A DNA stretch of 64,000 nt from Erythrobacter sp. BLCC-B19 (lineage in GTDB: Bacteria; Pseudomonadota; Alphaproteobacteria; Sphingomonadales; Sphingomonadaceae): positions 580,001-644,000 of the forward strand of contig NZ_CP117516.1 of the NCBI RefSeq assembly GCF_028621955.1. Direction: 5' to 3'. The notes under the pieces are model-generated. The model was not told where the DNA came from. It did not search any database and worked only from the letters and a program-made list of their open reading frames with translations. The stretch's first letter is position 1. Every line of letters begins with the position of its first letter. Below are positions 26,052 to 34,855 of this stretch, one piece after another. The position numbers and the translations under genes are program-made.

Positions 26052-28811
26052 ATGAACCCCGTAGAAATCGGCGACGCCATAACCGACCTCGCGCAGCAGC
26101 CGTTTGACGCTGCCGAGTTCCCGTTCCAGTTCCTCGAAGCCTTCGGCAACAAGAAGACCGCGATCGACCGGCTGCGCAAGGGCAACACCAACCAGTCCGA
26201 CATCCCCGGCGCCGTCCTCCAGCGCAGCCACATCCACATCGCCACCTGCCAACCCGGCACCGTCGGCGACACCCTGACGGCCCTGCGCAGCAGCCCCAAG
26301 ACCACCAGCCAGAAAGCCCGCTTCATCCTCGCCACCGATGGTGACCGGTTCGAGGCCGAGGACGTCACCACCGGCGAAACCGTCGTCTGCGATTACCCCG
26401 ATTTCGCCAACCACTTTGGCTTCTTCCTCCCGCTCGCCGGCATCACCACCGTCGCCCAGATCCGCGAGAGCAGCTTCGACATCCGCGCCACCGGGCGTCT
26501 CAACAAGCTCTACGTCACCCTCTTGCAGGACAACCCTGAGTGGGCCGCGGCCGACCGCCGCAGCGACATGAACCACTTCATGGCCCGGCTGATCTTCTGC
26601 TTCTTCGCCGAGGACACCGACATCTTCCACTCCGGCTACAAGTTCACCGAGACGGTGACCCGGATGACCAGCGGCGGAGCGGACAACACCCACGAGGTGA
26701 TCCAGGAACTGTTCCGCGCCATGAACACCCCGCTGGCCGATCGCACGGCGGCGGGCATCAAGACGTGGGCGAACGGCTTTCCCTACGTCAACGGCCAGCT
26801 CTTCAGCGGCAACATCGACGTCCCCCGCTTCAGCCGCACCGCGCGCGGATACCTTATCCACATCGGCAATCTCGACTGGACCAAGATCAACCCCGACATC
26901 TTCGGCTCGATGATCCAGGCGGTCGCCGATGACGAGGAGCGCGGCGCGCTCGGCATGCATTACACCAGCGTGCCGAACATCCTGAAGGTGCTTAACCCGC
27001 TGTTCCTTGACGATCTGCGAGCGAAGCTGGAGGAGGCGGGCGACAACGCGCGCAAGCTGCTCAACCTGCGCAATCGGATGGCCAAGATCCGTGTGTTCGA
27101 CCCGGCCTGCGGCAGCGGCAACTTCCTCGTGATCGCCTACAAGGAGATGCGGGCGATCGAGGCCGAGATCAACAAGCGGCGCGGCGAGCCCGATCGTCGC
27201 AGCGAGATCCCGCTCACCAACTTCCGCGGCATCGAGCTGCGCGACTTCCCGGCGGAGATTGCCCGGCTGGCGCTGATCATCGCCGAATACCAGTGCGACG
27301 TGCTCTATCGCGGACAGAAGGAAGCGCTGGCCGAGTTCCTGCCATTGGACAGCCAGAACTGGATCACCTGCGGCAACGCCCTGCGGCTCGACTGGCTGAG
27401 CATCTGCCCGCCGACCGGAACGGGGGTAAAGGTGCGCGGGGATGACTTGTTCCAGACGCCGCTGGATCAGTCGGAGATCGACTTCGAAAATGCTGGGGGT
27501 GAGACCTATATCTGCGGGAACCCGCCTTACATCGGCTACAATAAGCAATCCGCTCACCAAAAGAGCGACCTTGAAAACGTCTTTTCAAAACACCTGAAGC
27601 GTTGGGGTAATCTCGATTACGTTGCTGCTTGGATTTTCAAAGCTGCGCTCTTCATGCAGCAGACGGAGTCTTCCTGCGCGTTCGTTACGACGAACACCAT
27701 TTGCCAAGGCGGTCAGGTGCCAATTCTCTGGCCAGAGATATTCGCTCGCGGTGCTCGCATCAACTTCGCGCACACATCGTTCAAATGGGCTAATTTGGCG
27801 TCTCGGAATGCGGGGATCACCGTTATCATTGTGGGCCTGTCGAAAGGCGCGCCAGGTGGTGGAGCTCGGCTGTATTCAATCGATGCAGACGGGCTGACAA
27901 ATGTTGCTGTTGTCGAGAACCTAAATGGTTACCTCGTTCCTGCGGCGAACGTGTTCGTTCGCGCGGAGCAAACGCCGGTCTCCGGCTTATCGAAGATGAA
28001 TTTCGGGAACCACCCATACTACGGAGGCCCATTGATCTTCGACAAGGAGACAGCCCGCCAGCTGATCGAGCGTGAACCTATTCTAGGAGAGTTTCTGCGC
28101 CCTATATACGGGTCAACGGAAGTCATATCTGGCCTGCCGCGCGTGTGCATCTGGGCGACTGATGATCAAGCAGCAACCATTCTGAGTGTGGAGTCGATTG
28201 CCGATCGCCTAAATGCTGTGCGCAACATGCGCGCTGAGAAGCTTCAGGATGGAACGGCGCAGCAACTTGCTGACAAACCTTATCGGTTCCGTGATCAAAA
28301 TTCGGCAGGTCGGTGGTTCATAGCGGTTCCGCAGACTACATCTGAAAACCGCGAATATCTTCCGTGTGACTTATTGACGGAGCGAGCGGTTGTAACGTTC
28401 AAATGCTTCGCGCTTAACGATGCTCCACTTTGGAATATGGCGCTGATTGCTTCACGCCTTCACTGGGTTTGGATAGGGACAGTTTGCGCCCGGATGAGAA
28501 CTGACTTCTCGTATTCCAACACCCTTGGTTGGAACACCTTCCCGCTCCCTAAGCTGACCGAGCAGAACAAGGCCGACCTCACGGTTTGCGCCGAGAACAT
28601 CCTGCTCGCGCGCGAGGCGCACTTCCCCGCCACCATCGCCGATCTCTACGATCCCGAAGCCATGCCCGAAAACCTCCGCCGCGCCCACGAGGAGAACGAC
28701 GAAACCCTCGAACGCATCTACATCGGCCGCCGCTTCAAGAACGACACCGAACGCCTCGAAAAGCTGTTCGAACTCTACACCAAGATGACCGGCAAGGGGA
28801 AAGCGGCGTGA
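26052..28811 (+). CDS. DNA methyltransferase of candidate defence system (MmeI/YeeA-like)
   Basis: This 919-residue protein is an N6-adenine/N4-cytosine type DNA methyltransferase. The SAM motif is FDPACGSGNF (residues 349-358) and the catalytic motif IV is NPPY (490-493). A helical region (about 130-330, including MNHFMARLIFCFFAEDTDIF and ALGMHYTSVPNILKVL) precedes it and a target recognition domain follows (about 500-830). Compared with MmeI-type single-chain enzymes, the N-terminal nuclease domain with its D...ExK is absent: the chain begins near the end of that region. The segment coding for residues about 495-830 is clearly less GC-rich than both ends, as if the recognition domain had been exchanged. 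It overlaps the next gene by GTGA and heads the four-gene cassette. Confidence 0.92.
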   Translation: MNPVEIGDAITDLAQQPFDAAEFPFQFLEAFGNKKTAIDRLRKGNTNQSDIPGAVLQRSHIHIATCQPGTVGDTLTALRSSPKTTSQKARFILATDGDRFEAEDVTTGETVVCDYPDFANHFGFFLPLAGITTVAQIRESSFDIRATGRLNKLYVTLLQDNPEWAAADRRSDMNHFMARLIFCFFAEDTDIFHSGYKFTETVTRMTSGGADNTHEVIQELFRAMNTPLADRTAAGIKTWANGFPYVNGQLFSGNIDVPRFSRTARGYLIHIGNLDWTKINPDIFGSMIQAVADDEERGALGMHYTSVPNILKVLNPLFLDDLRAKLEEAGDNARKLLNLRNRMAKIRVFDPACGSGNFLVIAYKEMRAIEAEINKRRGEPDRRSEIPLTNFRGIELRDFPAEIARLALIIAEYQCDVLYRGQKEALAEFLPLDSQNWITCGNALRLDWLSICPPTGTGVKVRGDDLFQTPLDQSEIDFENAGGETYICGNPPYIGYNKQSAHQKSDLENVFSKHLKRWGNLDYVAAWIFKAALFMQQTESSCAFVTTNTICQGGQVPILWPEIFARGARINFAHTSFKWANLASRNAGITVIIVGLSKGAPGGGARLYSIDADGLTNVAVVENLNGYLVPAANVFVRAEQTPVSGLSKMNFGNHPYYGGPLIFDKETARQLIEREPILGEFLRPIYGSTEVISGLPRVCIWATDDQAATILSVESIADRLNAVRNMRAEKLQDGTAQQLADKPYRFRDQNSAGRWFIAVPQTTSENREYLPCDLLTERAVVTFKCFALNDAPLWNMALIASRLHWVWIGTVCARMRTDFSYSNTLGWNTFPLPKLTEQNKADLTVCAENILLAREAHFPATIADLYDPEAMPENLRRAHEENDETLERIYIGRRFKNDTERLEKLFELYTKMTGKGKAA

Positions 28812-29995
28812 GCACCCCGGATCGGTCGCCCGGCTGGGACAAGCGCGCAGTCAACCGCATCGCCAAGGAACAATACGGCGGTCTGCGCGCAATGTTCGAC
28901 GCGCACGGCTGGTCCACCGACGGGCGCGTGATCAGCCAGATCGCACCGACAAAGGTTGTGGGGACCTATCGCAGCATCGAGGCATTCGAGCTCGCCCATG
29001 CCTACGGACGAGACAGGAACTTCATTCTCGACCCGCTTGCGGTCTTGCGAGAGCCTGAGCCGAAGGTTCTGCTGACCAGCTATTTCGGTTTCACACCCTG
29101 GGACTGGCCATGCCTGACCTTCACCGATATGGGACGCCGTGATACCATCATCGCCGAAAGCCGCCCTGGCTTCCTCGCTGTAACCTACGGCTCCACCAGC
29201 CGACAAACGCACGAGAGCGAGCGCGGACGCCTCTTGGGGATATATCAATGCTCGCACCGCGCCGGGCCGACCGACCAATTTCTCTCGCCTCAGGGCCTGA
29301 AGCGCAAACGACAGGTTGAGCCTAGCGCGGCGTCATGGGCTTATGCGATCGAGGCCATCAGAGCATGGAGTGTGCCGACTGATAGCGCGCCGCTGATCAG
29401 CGAATTTGCGCCGACCACATACGCTCCCAATCGCGGCACACCGCTTAGTCGCTACGGTGCCTGGCTCACTCCCGAAGAGGCTCGGGGGATCCTCAATCTA
29501 GACCTCGTGCCGGAGCCAACCCCATGGGGGTGGGAAGCCGTCGAAAGTAAGCTTGCCCCAGCTCATGAGGCCCTGAAGCCAAGCCGTCCCGGCCCCGTTT
29601 CCCAGAACGCGTTTATGGTCCGTGAGTCTGAAGGGCCCAAGCATCTCTACATGTTGCAATTGAATGGAAACGCCGACCACTTCCTCGGAAGATCTTCGTT
29701 GGGCCTTAGAATAATCAAAGTCGGATTTTCAAAGAGCCCGACGACTCGCTGCGATGCCTTCAACAGTGCGCTTCCCAAGGGTGCCTTCGAGTGGTCCGTG
29801 GCGAAATCGACACGAAGGGAAGGGCGTCAGCCTTTTGCTACTTCTCATGCGGCCAAGGCCGGGGAGCAAAGAATGATCCGAAGCCTAGTCGATGCGGCGG
29901 AACCTCTTGGAGGCGAGTTCTTTTTGGCTTCCGATCGTGCAATCGAAGAAGCATGGAAAATTGGCATCGAGACAGCAGAAGGTTGGAGACCATGA
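28808..29995 (+). CDS. Protein with C-terminal GIY-YIG-like nuclease domain
   Basis: The 395-residue protein has two visible parts. The C-terminal part (about 278-385) looks like a GIY-YIG/T5orf172-type nuclease: LYMLQLNG, then IIKVGFSKSPTTRCDAFNSALP, then AGEQRMIRSLVDAAEPLGGEFF with the expected late glutamate. The N-terminal part (about 85-200: KVLLTSYFGF, PGFLAVTYGSTS, ERGRLLGIYQCSH, AIEAIRAWSVP) has the strand order and the phrase 'released gas-tight' of no known enzyme; it is only reminiscent of PUA/EVE-like modified-base readers. That reading is a guess. GTG start overlaps the methyltransferase stop; the stop overlaps the helicase start (ATGA). Confidence 0.75.
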   Translation: MSTPDRSPGWDKRAVNRIAKEQYGGLRAMFDAHGWSTDGRVISQIAPTKVVGTYRSIEAFELAHAYGRDRNFILDPLAVLREPEPKVLLTSYFGFTPWDWPCLTFTDMGRRDTIIAESRPGFLAVTYGSTSRQTHESERGRLLGIYQCSHRAGPTDQFLSPQGLKRKRQVEPSAASWAYAIEAIRAWSVPTDSAPLISEFAPTTYAPNRGTPLSRYGAWLTPEEARGILNLDLVPEPTPWGWEAVESKLAPAHEALKPSRPGPVSQNAFMVRESEGPKHLYMLQLNGNADHFLGRSSLGLRIIKVGFSKSPTTRCDAFNSALPKGAFEWSVAKSTRREGRQPFATSHAAKAGEQRMIRSLVDAAEPLGGEFFLASDRAIEEAWKIGIETAEGWRP

Positions 29996-32064
29996 CCGCC
30001 GCCAAACCGATCCCTGCCGTATCATTCCAGACCGCCCGCAGCGGCGCATCGACCAACGCCAACGAACTCGGCATGCGTCCCATGCAGGAACGCGCCTATA
30101 ACAAGCGCGGCGAGCAATACCTGCTGATCAAGTCGCCCCCTGCTTCTGGCAAGAGCCGGGCGCTGATGTTCATCGCGCTCGACAAGCTGCATAATCAGGG
30201 GCTGCGTCAGGCGATCATCGTGGTGCCGGAAAAGTCGATCGGCGGCAGCTTCGGCGACGAGCCGCTGTCGCAATATGGCTTCTGGGCGGACTGGTCGGTC
30301 AAGCCGAAGTGGAACCTGTGCAACACGCCCGGCGCAGATGACGAGAAGGCTGATCCGTCCAAGATCAAGGCGGCCGGCCATTTCCTCGAAAGCGATGATC
30401 AGGTGCTGGTCTGCACCCATGCCACCTTCCGCTTCGTCGTGGAGCGGTTCGGCGTCGAGGAATTCGACGATCGCCTCATCGCCGTGGACGAGTTCCACCA
30501 CGTCTCGGCCGGCGAGGACAATCGCCTCGGCAACCAGCTCACCGAGTTCATCGCCCGCGACAAGGTGCATATCGTGGCGATGACCGGGAGCTATTTCCGC
30601 GGCGATGCGGTGCCGGTTTTAACCCCCGAGGACGAGGCGAAGTTCGAGACCGTCACCTACACCTATTACGAGCAGCTCAACGGGTATGAGCACCTCAAGC
30701 AGCTCGACATCGGCTATTTCTTCTACACCGGGCGCTATCTGGAGGCGATCGAGCACTGCCTCGATCCCTCCCGCAAGACGATCGTGCACATCCCTTCGGT
30801 CAACGCTCGGGAAAGCACCAAGGACAAGGTCGCCGAGGTCAACGAGATCTTGCACTACCTCGGCAAATGGCAGGGCGCTGATCCTGTCACAGGTTTCGAG
30901 CTGGTCGCGATGTCCGATGGCCGGGTGCTCAAGATCGCCGATCTGGTCGACGACAGCGATCCGGCACGCAGGACGAAAGTGCTGGCGGCGCTGAAGGACC
31001 CGGCACACAAGAATGATCGCGATCACGTCGATATCATCATCGCGCTGGGTATGGCGAAGGAAGGCTTCGACTGGATCTGGTGCGAACACGCGCTGACAGT
31101 TGGCTACCGCTCCAGCCTCACCGAAATCATCCAGATCATCGGCCGTGCCACCCGCGATGCTCCCGGCAAGTCGGTCGCGACCTTCACCAACCTGATCGCC
31201 GAGCCTGATGCCTCGGAAGCCGCCGTCGCCGATGCGATCAACGACACCCTCAAGGCGATCGCCGCCAGCCTGCTGATGGAACAGGTGCTGGCCCCGCGGT
31301 TCACCTTCAGCCCCAAGAACGCGGGCCCGCTGCCCGATTTCGACTACGGGCCGGAAGGCTATCAGGAAGGCAAGGCAAACGTTGGCGTAAATGAGGAGCG
31401 TGGGCAGTATCACTTCGAGATCGCCGGTCTCGTCACGCCCAAGAGCCCCGAAGCTGCCCGCATCTGCGAACAGGACCTGAACGAGGTGATCGCCGCCTTC
31501 GTCCAGAAGAAGAGCGTGGCCGAGCGCGGATTGTTCGACGAAAACACTGCGCCGCAGGAAATGACTCAGGTCGCCATGGGCAAGATCGTCCGCGATCGCT
31601 ATCCCGACCTCAGTGCCGAGGACCAGGAGGCGGTTCGCCAGCATGCGATTGCGGCGCTGAACCTGACCCAAAAGGCGAAATCGCTGGCGATGGGAACGGC
31701 CGACGTGACCGAAGGCGAGCAGCGCGCCAACACGGCGTTGCTGGAAGGGGTCCGGCAATATGCGATGGACGTCCGCGAGCTCGACATCGACCTCATCGAC
31801 AGCATCAATCCATGGCATGCCGCTTACGCGGTTCTGGCCAAGGCCATGACTGAAAGCACTCTCAAACAGGTTCAGGCAGCGATTTCGGCCAAGCGCACCA
31901 AGATCCTGCCGGATGAGGCCAAGGAGCTCGCCGTCGCCGCCGTTAAATTCAAGAAGGAGCGTGGCCGCGTTCCGTCGATCACATCAAGCGACGCCTGGGA
32001 ACAGCGCCTTGCAGAGGGTGCGGCCGCCTTTATGCGGTTTCGCGAGGAAGGCCGCTATGAGTGA
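29992..32064 (+). CDS. SF2 DEAD/DEAH-type helicase of candidate defence system
   Basis: This 690-residue protein has a complete SF2 helicase core: motif I SPPASGKSR (residues 48-56), motif II DEFH (166-169, Phe in place of the usual Ala), motif III MTGS (197-200), motif V near ALGMAKEGFDW and motif VI QIIGRATR (381-388). The remaining 300 residues are mainly helical and carry no domain I can name. It resembles the translocating helicases of restriction and phage-defence systems. The ATG overlaps the preceding stop, and its own end overlaps the next gene by eight bases, so production is coupled across the cassette. Confidence 0.9.
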   Translation: MTAAKPIPAVSFQTARSGASTNANELGMRPMQERAYNKRGEQYLLIKSPPASGKSRALMFIALDKLHNQGLRQAIIVVPEKSIGGSFGDEPLSQYGFWADWSVKPKWNLCNTPGADDEKADPSKIKAAGHFLESDDQVLVCTHATFRFVVERFGVEEFDDRLIAVDEFHHVSAGEDNRLGNQLTEFIARDKVHIVAMTGSYFRGDAVPVLTPEDEAKFETVTYTYYEQLNGYEHLKQLDIGYFFYTGRYLEAIEHCLDPSRKTIVHIPSVNARESTKDKVAEVNEILHYLGKWQGADPVTGFELVAMSDGRVLKIADLVDDSDPARRTKVLAALKDPAHKNDRDHVDIIIALGMAKEGFDWIWCEHALTVGYRSSLTEIIQIIGRATRDAPGKSVATFTNLIAEPDASEAAVADAINDTLKAIAASLLMEQVLAPRFTFSPKNAGPLPDFDYGPEGYQEGKANVGVNEERGQYHFEIAGLVTPKSPEAARICEQDLNEVIAAFVQKKSVAERGLFDENTAPQEMTQVAMGKIVRDRYPDLSAEDQEAVRQHAIAALNLTQKAKSLAMGTADVTEGEQRANTALLEGVRQYAMDVRELDIDLIDSINPWHAAYAVLAKAMTESTLKQVQAAISAKRTKILPDEAKELAVAAVKFKKERGRVPSITSSDAWEQRLAEGAAAFMRFREEGRYE

Positions 32065-33238
32065 ATTCGATCTCGACGAGCTGGCAGGCGAACTTGCCGA
32101 TTTCGCCCCCGCAGCGAAGAAGCAGGCGACATACACTGCGCGCGAAGAGCGCATCATCGCCGGCTTCGAGGATATCGTGCGCTTCTATGAGGAGCACGGC
32201 CGCGTGCCGCAGCATGGTGAGGGACGCGACATCTTTGAGCGGCTTTATGCTGTCCGCCTCGATCGCCTACGTGCGCAGCAGGACTGCCGGGATCTTTTGG
32301 CAACCTTCGATCGGCATGGCCTGCTGGATGGGGCGGCCGCCATTGCCCCTGACGACGCGGAACTCGGCGTGGACGATCTGGCCTCGGAGCTAGCGGATCT
32401 AGCTGGCGGCACGGACATCACCCAGCTTCGACATGTTCGATCGGCGGAGGAAAAGCGGGCTGCTGAAGACATTGCCCGCCGCGACAAGTGTCACGACTTC
32501 GAGAAGTTCAAACTACTGTTCGAGCAGGTGAAACAGGACCTCGCCTCGGGCACGCGGGTGACCCGTCCCTTTGAGCTGAAGGCTGAGATCCGGCCCGGGG
32601 CCTTCTTCATCGTCGGCGGGCTCATCAGCTATGTCGCCGAAATGGACGACATCTTCACCAATGCGCAGGGGCGGACCGACGCCCGGCTGCGGGTGATCTT
32701 CGACAACGGCACCGAAAGCGGGATGCTGATGCGATCACTCCAGCGTCAGCTGCATGAGGACGATGCCGGGCGCCGGATCACAGACCCTTCGCCTGGCCCT
32801 TTGTTTGCTGATCGACCGGAGGATGGCGAAGCGGAAACGGGCACCATCTACGTGCTGCGCAGCAGGTCCGATCACCCCTTCGTAGCCGAGCACCGTGAGG
32901 TGGTGCACAAGATCGGCGTCACCAGTGGGTCGGTCGAGACCCGGATTTCCGGTGCCGAGAAGAGCTCTACCTATCTCCTCGCCGGCGTTGATGTTGTTGC
33001 GACCTACAAGGTCTACGGGGTCAATTGCCAGAAGCTGGAAAGCCTTCTGCACAAGGTATTCGCAGCCGCGCAACTGGATCTCACAATCCCTGACCGGTTT
33101 GGGCATATGGTCAAGCCGCGCGAGTGGTTTGTGGTCCCACTGCCGGTGATCAACGAAGCTGTCGAACGGATCCGTGACAGGTCGATCACGGCCTTTCGCT
33201 ATTCGCCGGATGTCGGTCAGCTGGTAACAGCGACATGA
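32057..33238 (+). CDS. GIY-YIG nuclease family protein of candidate defence system
   Basis: The 393-residue protein ends in a GIY-YIG domain (about residues 262-370: TIYVLRSRSD, HKIGVTSGSVETRI, NCQKLESLLHKVF with Glu328, then KPREWFVVPL). In front is the conserved block FIVGGLISYVAEMDDIF ... LRVIFDNGTESGMLMRSLQRQL, which usually accompanies this nuclease type. The N-terminal third is helical and contains a duplicated short motif, DLDELAGELADFA at 5-17 and GVDDLASELADLA at 104-116. The ATG at 32057 lies inside the helicase gene end. It is the last gene of the cassette. Confidence 0.88.
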   Translation: MSEFDLDELAGELADFAPAAKKQATYTAREERIIAGFEDIVRFYEEHGRVPQHGEGRDIFERLYAVRLDRLRAQQDCRDLLATFDRHGLLDGAAAIAPDDAELGVDDLASELADLAGGTDITQLRHVRSAEEKRAAEDIARRDKCHDFEKFKLLFEQVKQDLASGTRVTRPFELKAEIRPGAFFIVGGLISYVAEMDDIFTNAQGRTDARLRVIFDNGTESGMLMRSLQRQLHEDDAGRRITDPSPGPLFADRPEDGEAETGTIYVLRSRSDHPFVAEHREVVHKIGVTSGSVETRISGAEKSSTYLLAGVDVVATYKVYGVNCQKLESLLHKVFAAAQLDLTIPDRFGHMVKPREWFVVPLPVINEAVERIRDRSITAFRYSPDVGQLVTAT

Positions 33239-33485
33239 GCTGTCCACCAGACCCAACGCCATCTCGCTTCCGAATCAAGTCGTAGGCCAAATCTAAGTCA
33301 TCTTGGCTGTTGTTTCAGCGGCCCCAAGCCATGAATTGCAGCCAGAAAAAGCCTTCCGATTTTGACAGTTACGGGGCAGGTTTTGGATGCCAACTATGGT
33401 TTAGGTGGGGAACTGTGTGGGTAAGATTTAATTTTTTGCCATTTAACATTTGATATTAAAACAAAATTCGACGAATCTAGGCGGA
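33239..33485. other. Island right-end AT-rich non-coding stretch
   Basis: About 250 bases between the GIY-YIG gene and attR without any credible gene. The last 90 bases are strikingly AT-rich for this genome (runs of T and A around 33430-33470). This is what is commonly found at the edge of integrated elements. Confidence 0.65.
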
Positions 33486-33501
33486 CTCCGTCTCCGCCAC
33501 C
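33486..33501. repeat. attR: direct repeat copy 2 of tRNA-Ser 3' end
   Basis: CTCCGTCTCCGCCACC repeats the tRNA-Ser 3' end exactly and in the same orientation, about 13 kb downstream. No tRNA body precedes it. It marks the right border of the island. The 150 bases from here to the acyl-CoA dehydrogenase start return to ordinary composition and hold its promoter region. Confidence 0.85.
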
Positions 33502-33650
33502 TTTTGCATCAGGGCGACCAAACGCCAGCGGGCGCGCGGTGTGCCGTTTGTGGGTGGCTGCCTCATTCTTTCTGACACTTGCCGCGGCGTGGCTGGACAC
33601 GCATCAGCCCATGCCAGCACTGGCAGACGGGAAGAGGGAAGCGACCAGAC

Positions 33651-34838
33651 ATGACGATCAGCACCGAAGCGTTGGAGATGGCCGCGCGGGTCGAGGCTTT
33701 TGTCCGGGGCACAATCTTTCCCTACGAACAGGATCCGCGCCGCGACCACCACGGCGCGCCAACCGATGAACTCGTCATGGAAATGCGCGAATTGGCGCGG
33801 GCGGCAGGGGTGCTAACCCCGCATATCCGCCCCGACGGCAGCCACTTCAACCAGCGCGAGACGGCGGTGATCCTCATCAAGTCGGGGTTGACGCCGCTCG
33901 GGATGCTGGCCTGCAACACCCAGGCGCCCGACGAGGGCAATATGTACCTGATCGGCAAGGTCGGCAGCCCCGATCTCAAGGAGCGCTTCCTTACCCCGCT
34001 CGTCTCCGGCCATGCGCGTTCGGCCTTCTTCATGACAGAGCCTGCCGAGCTCAACGGCGCGGGCGCGGACCCTTCGATGATGATCACCACCTGCCGCAAG
34101 GATGGCAACCACTGGGTGGTGAACGGCAAGAAGTGCTTCATCACCGGCGCGGAAGGCGCGAAGGTCGGGATCGTGATGGCGAAGTCGGAAGACCCCGACA
34201 GCGCGGGCGGCGCCTGCATGTTCCTCGTCGACTTGCCCGATCCCGCGATCCAGATCACCGGCGTGCCGAACACGATCGACAGCTCGATGCCCGGCGGTCA
34301 TGCCGAGATCACCATCGACAACCTGCGCGTGCCCGCCGACCAGATGCTCGGGCAAGCGGGCGAAGGGTTCAAATACGCCCAGATCCGCCTCAGCCCAGCG
34401 CGCCTGTCGCACTGCATGAGGTGGCTGGGTGGCTGCATCCGCGCGCAGGAGATCGCGACCGATTACGCCAACCGCCGCATGGCCTTCGGAAAAGCCCTCA
34501 TCGACCACGAGGGCGTGGGCTTCATGCTCGCCGAGAACATGATCGACTTGAAGCAATGCGAGCTGATGATTGATTGGTGCGCGGGCGTGCTCGACACCGG
34601 ATCACTGGGCACGGTCGAAAGCTCGATGACCAAGGTCGCGGTATCCGAGGCGCTGATGCGGGTCGCCGACAAATGCGTCCAGGTGATGGGCGGCACGGGT
34701 GTGACCGACAAGACCATCGTCGAGACAATGTTCCGCGAAATCCGCGCCTTCCGCATCTATGACGGCCCGACCGAAGTCCACAAGTGGAGCCTCGCCAAGA
34801 AGCTGCGGCGCGACTGGAAGGCGGCGCAGGAGCAGTAG
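33651..34838 (+). CDS. Acyl-CoA dehydrogenase family protein
   Basis: The 395-residue flavoprotein matches acyl-CoA dehydrogenases from end to end: FFMTEPAELNGAGADPS and NHWVVNGKKCFITGAEGA in the middle beta domain, NRRMAFGKALIDHEGVGFMLAEN and QVMGGTGVTDKTIVETMFREIRAFRIYDGPTEVHKW in the C-terminal helices. It should desaturate an acyl-CoA in beta-oxidation or a related path and pass electrons to ETF. Chain preference is not readable. GAAGAGGGAA precedes the ATG at 33651. It stands between two accessory modules and converges with the giant-gene operon. Confidence 0.93.
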   Translation: MTISTEALEMAARVEAFVRGTIFPYEQDPRRDHHGAPTDELVMEMRELARAAGVLTPHIRPDGSHFNQRETAVILIKSGLTPLGMLACNTQAPDEGNMYLIGKVGSPDLKERFLTPLVSGHARSAFFMTEPAELNGAGADPSMMITTCRKDGNHWVVNGKKCFITGAEGAKVGIVMAKSEDPDSAGGACMFLVDLPDPAIQITGVPNTIDSSMPGGHAEITIDNLRVPADQMLGQAGEGFKYAQIRLSPARLSHCMRWLGGCIRAQEIATDYANRRMAFGKALIDHEGVGFMLAENMIDLKQCELMIDWCAGVLDTGSLGTVESSMTKVAVSEALMRVADKCVQVMGGTGVTDKTIVETMFREIRAFRIYDGPTEVHKWSLAKKLRRDWKAAQEQ

Positions 34839-34855
34839 CGACCGGGCCCTGCGGC

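Noticed and set aside
26856..26864. TTATCCACA, an exact DnaA-box consensus
   Set aside because: It is a single copy inside the methyltransferase coding sequence in a GC-rich setting, with no cluster or AT-rich unwinding region, so it is not evidence for an origin here.
33425..33455. Two TTAA tetramers that suggested a CtrA site
   Set aside because: The spacing is 11 bases and not the 7 needed for TTAA-N7-TTAA.
20458..33485. An integrase or transposase gene expected for the island
   Set aside because: No frame on either strand shows tyrosine or serine recombinase motifs or transposase-like sequence; none is reported.
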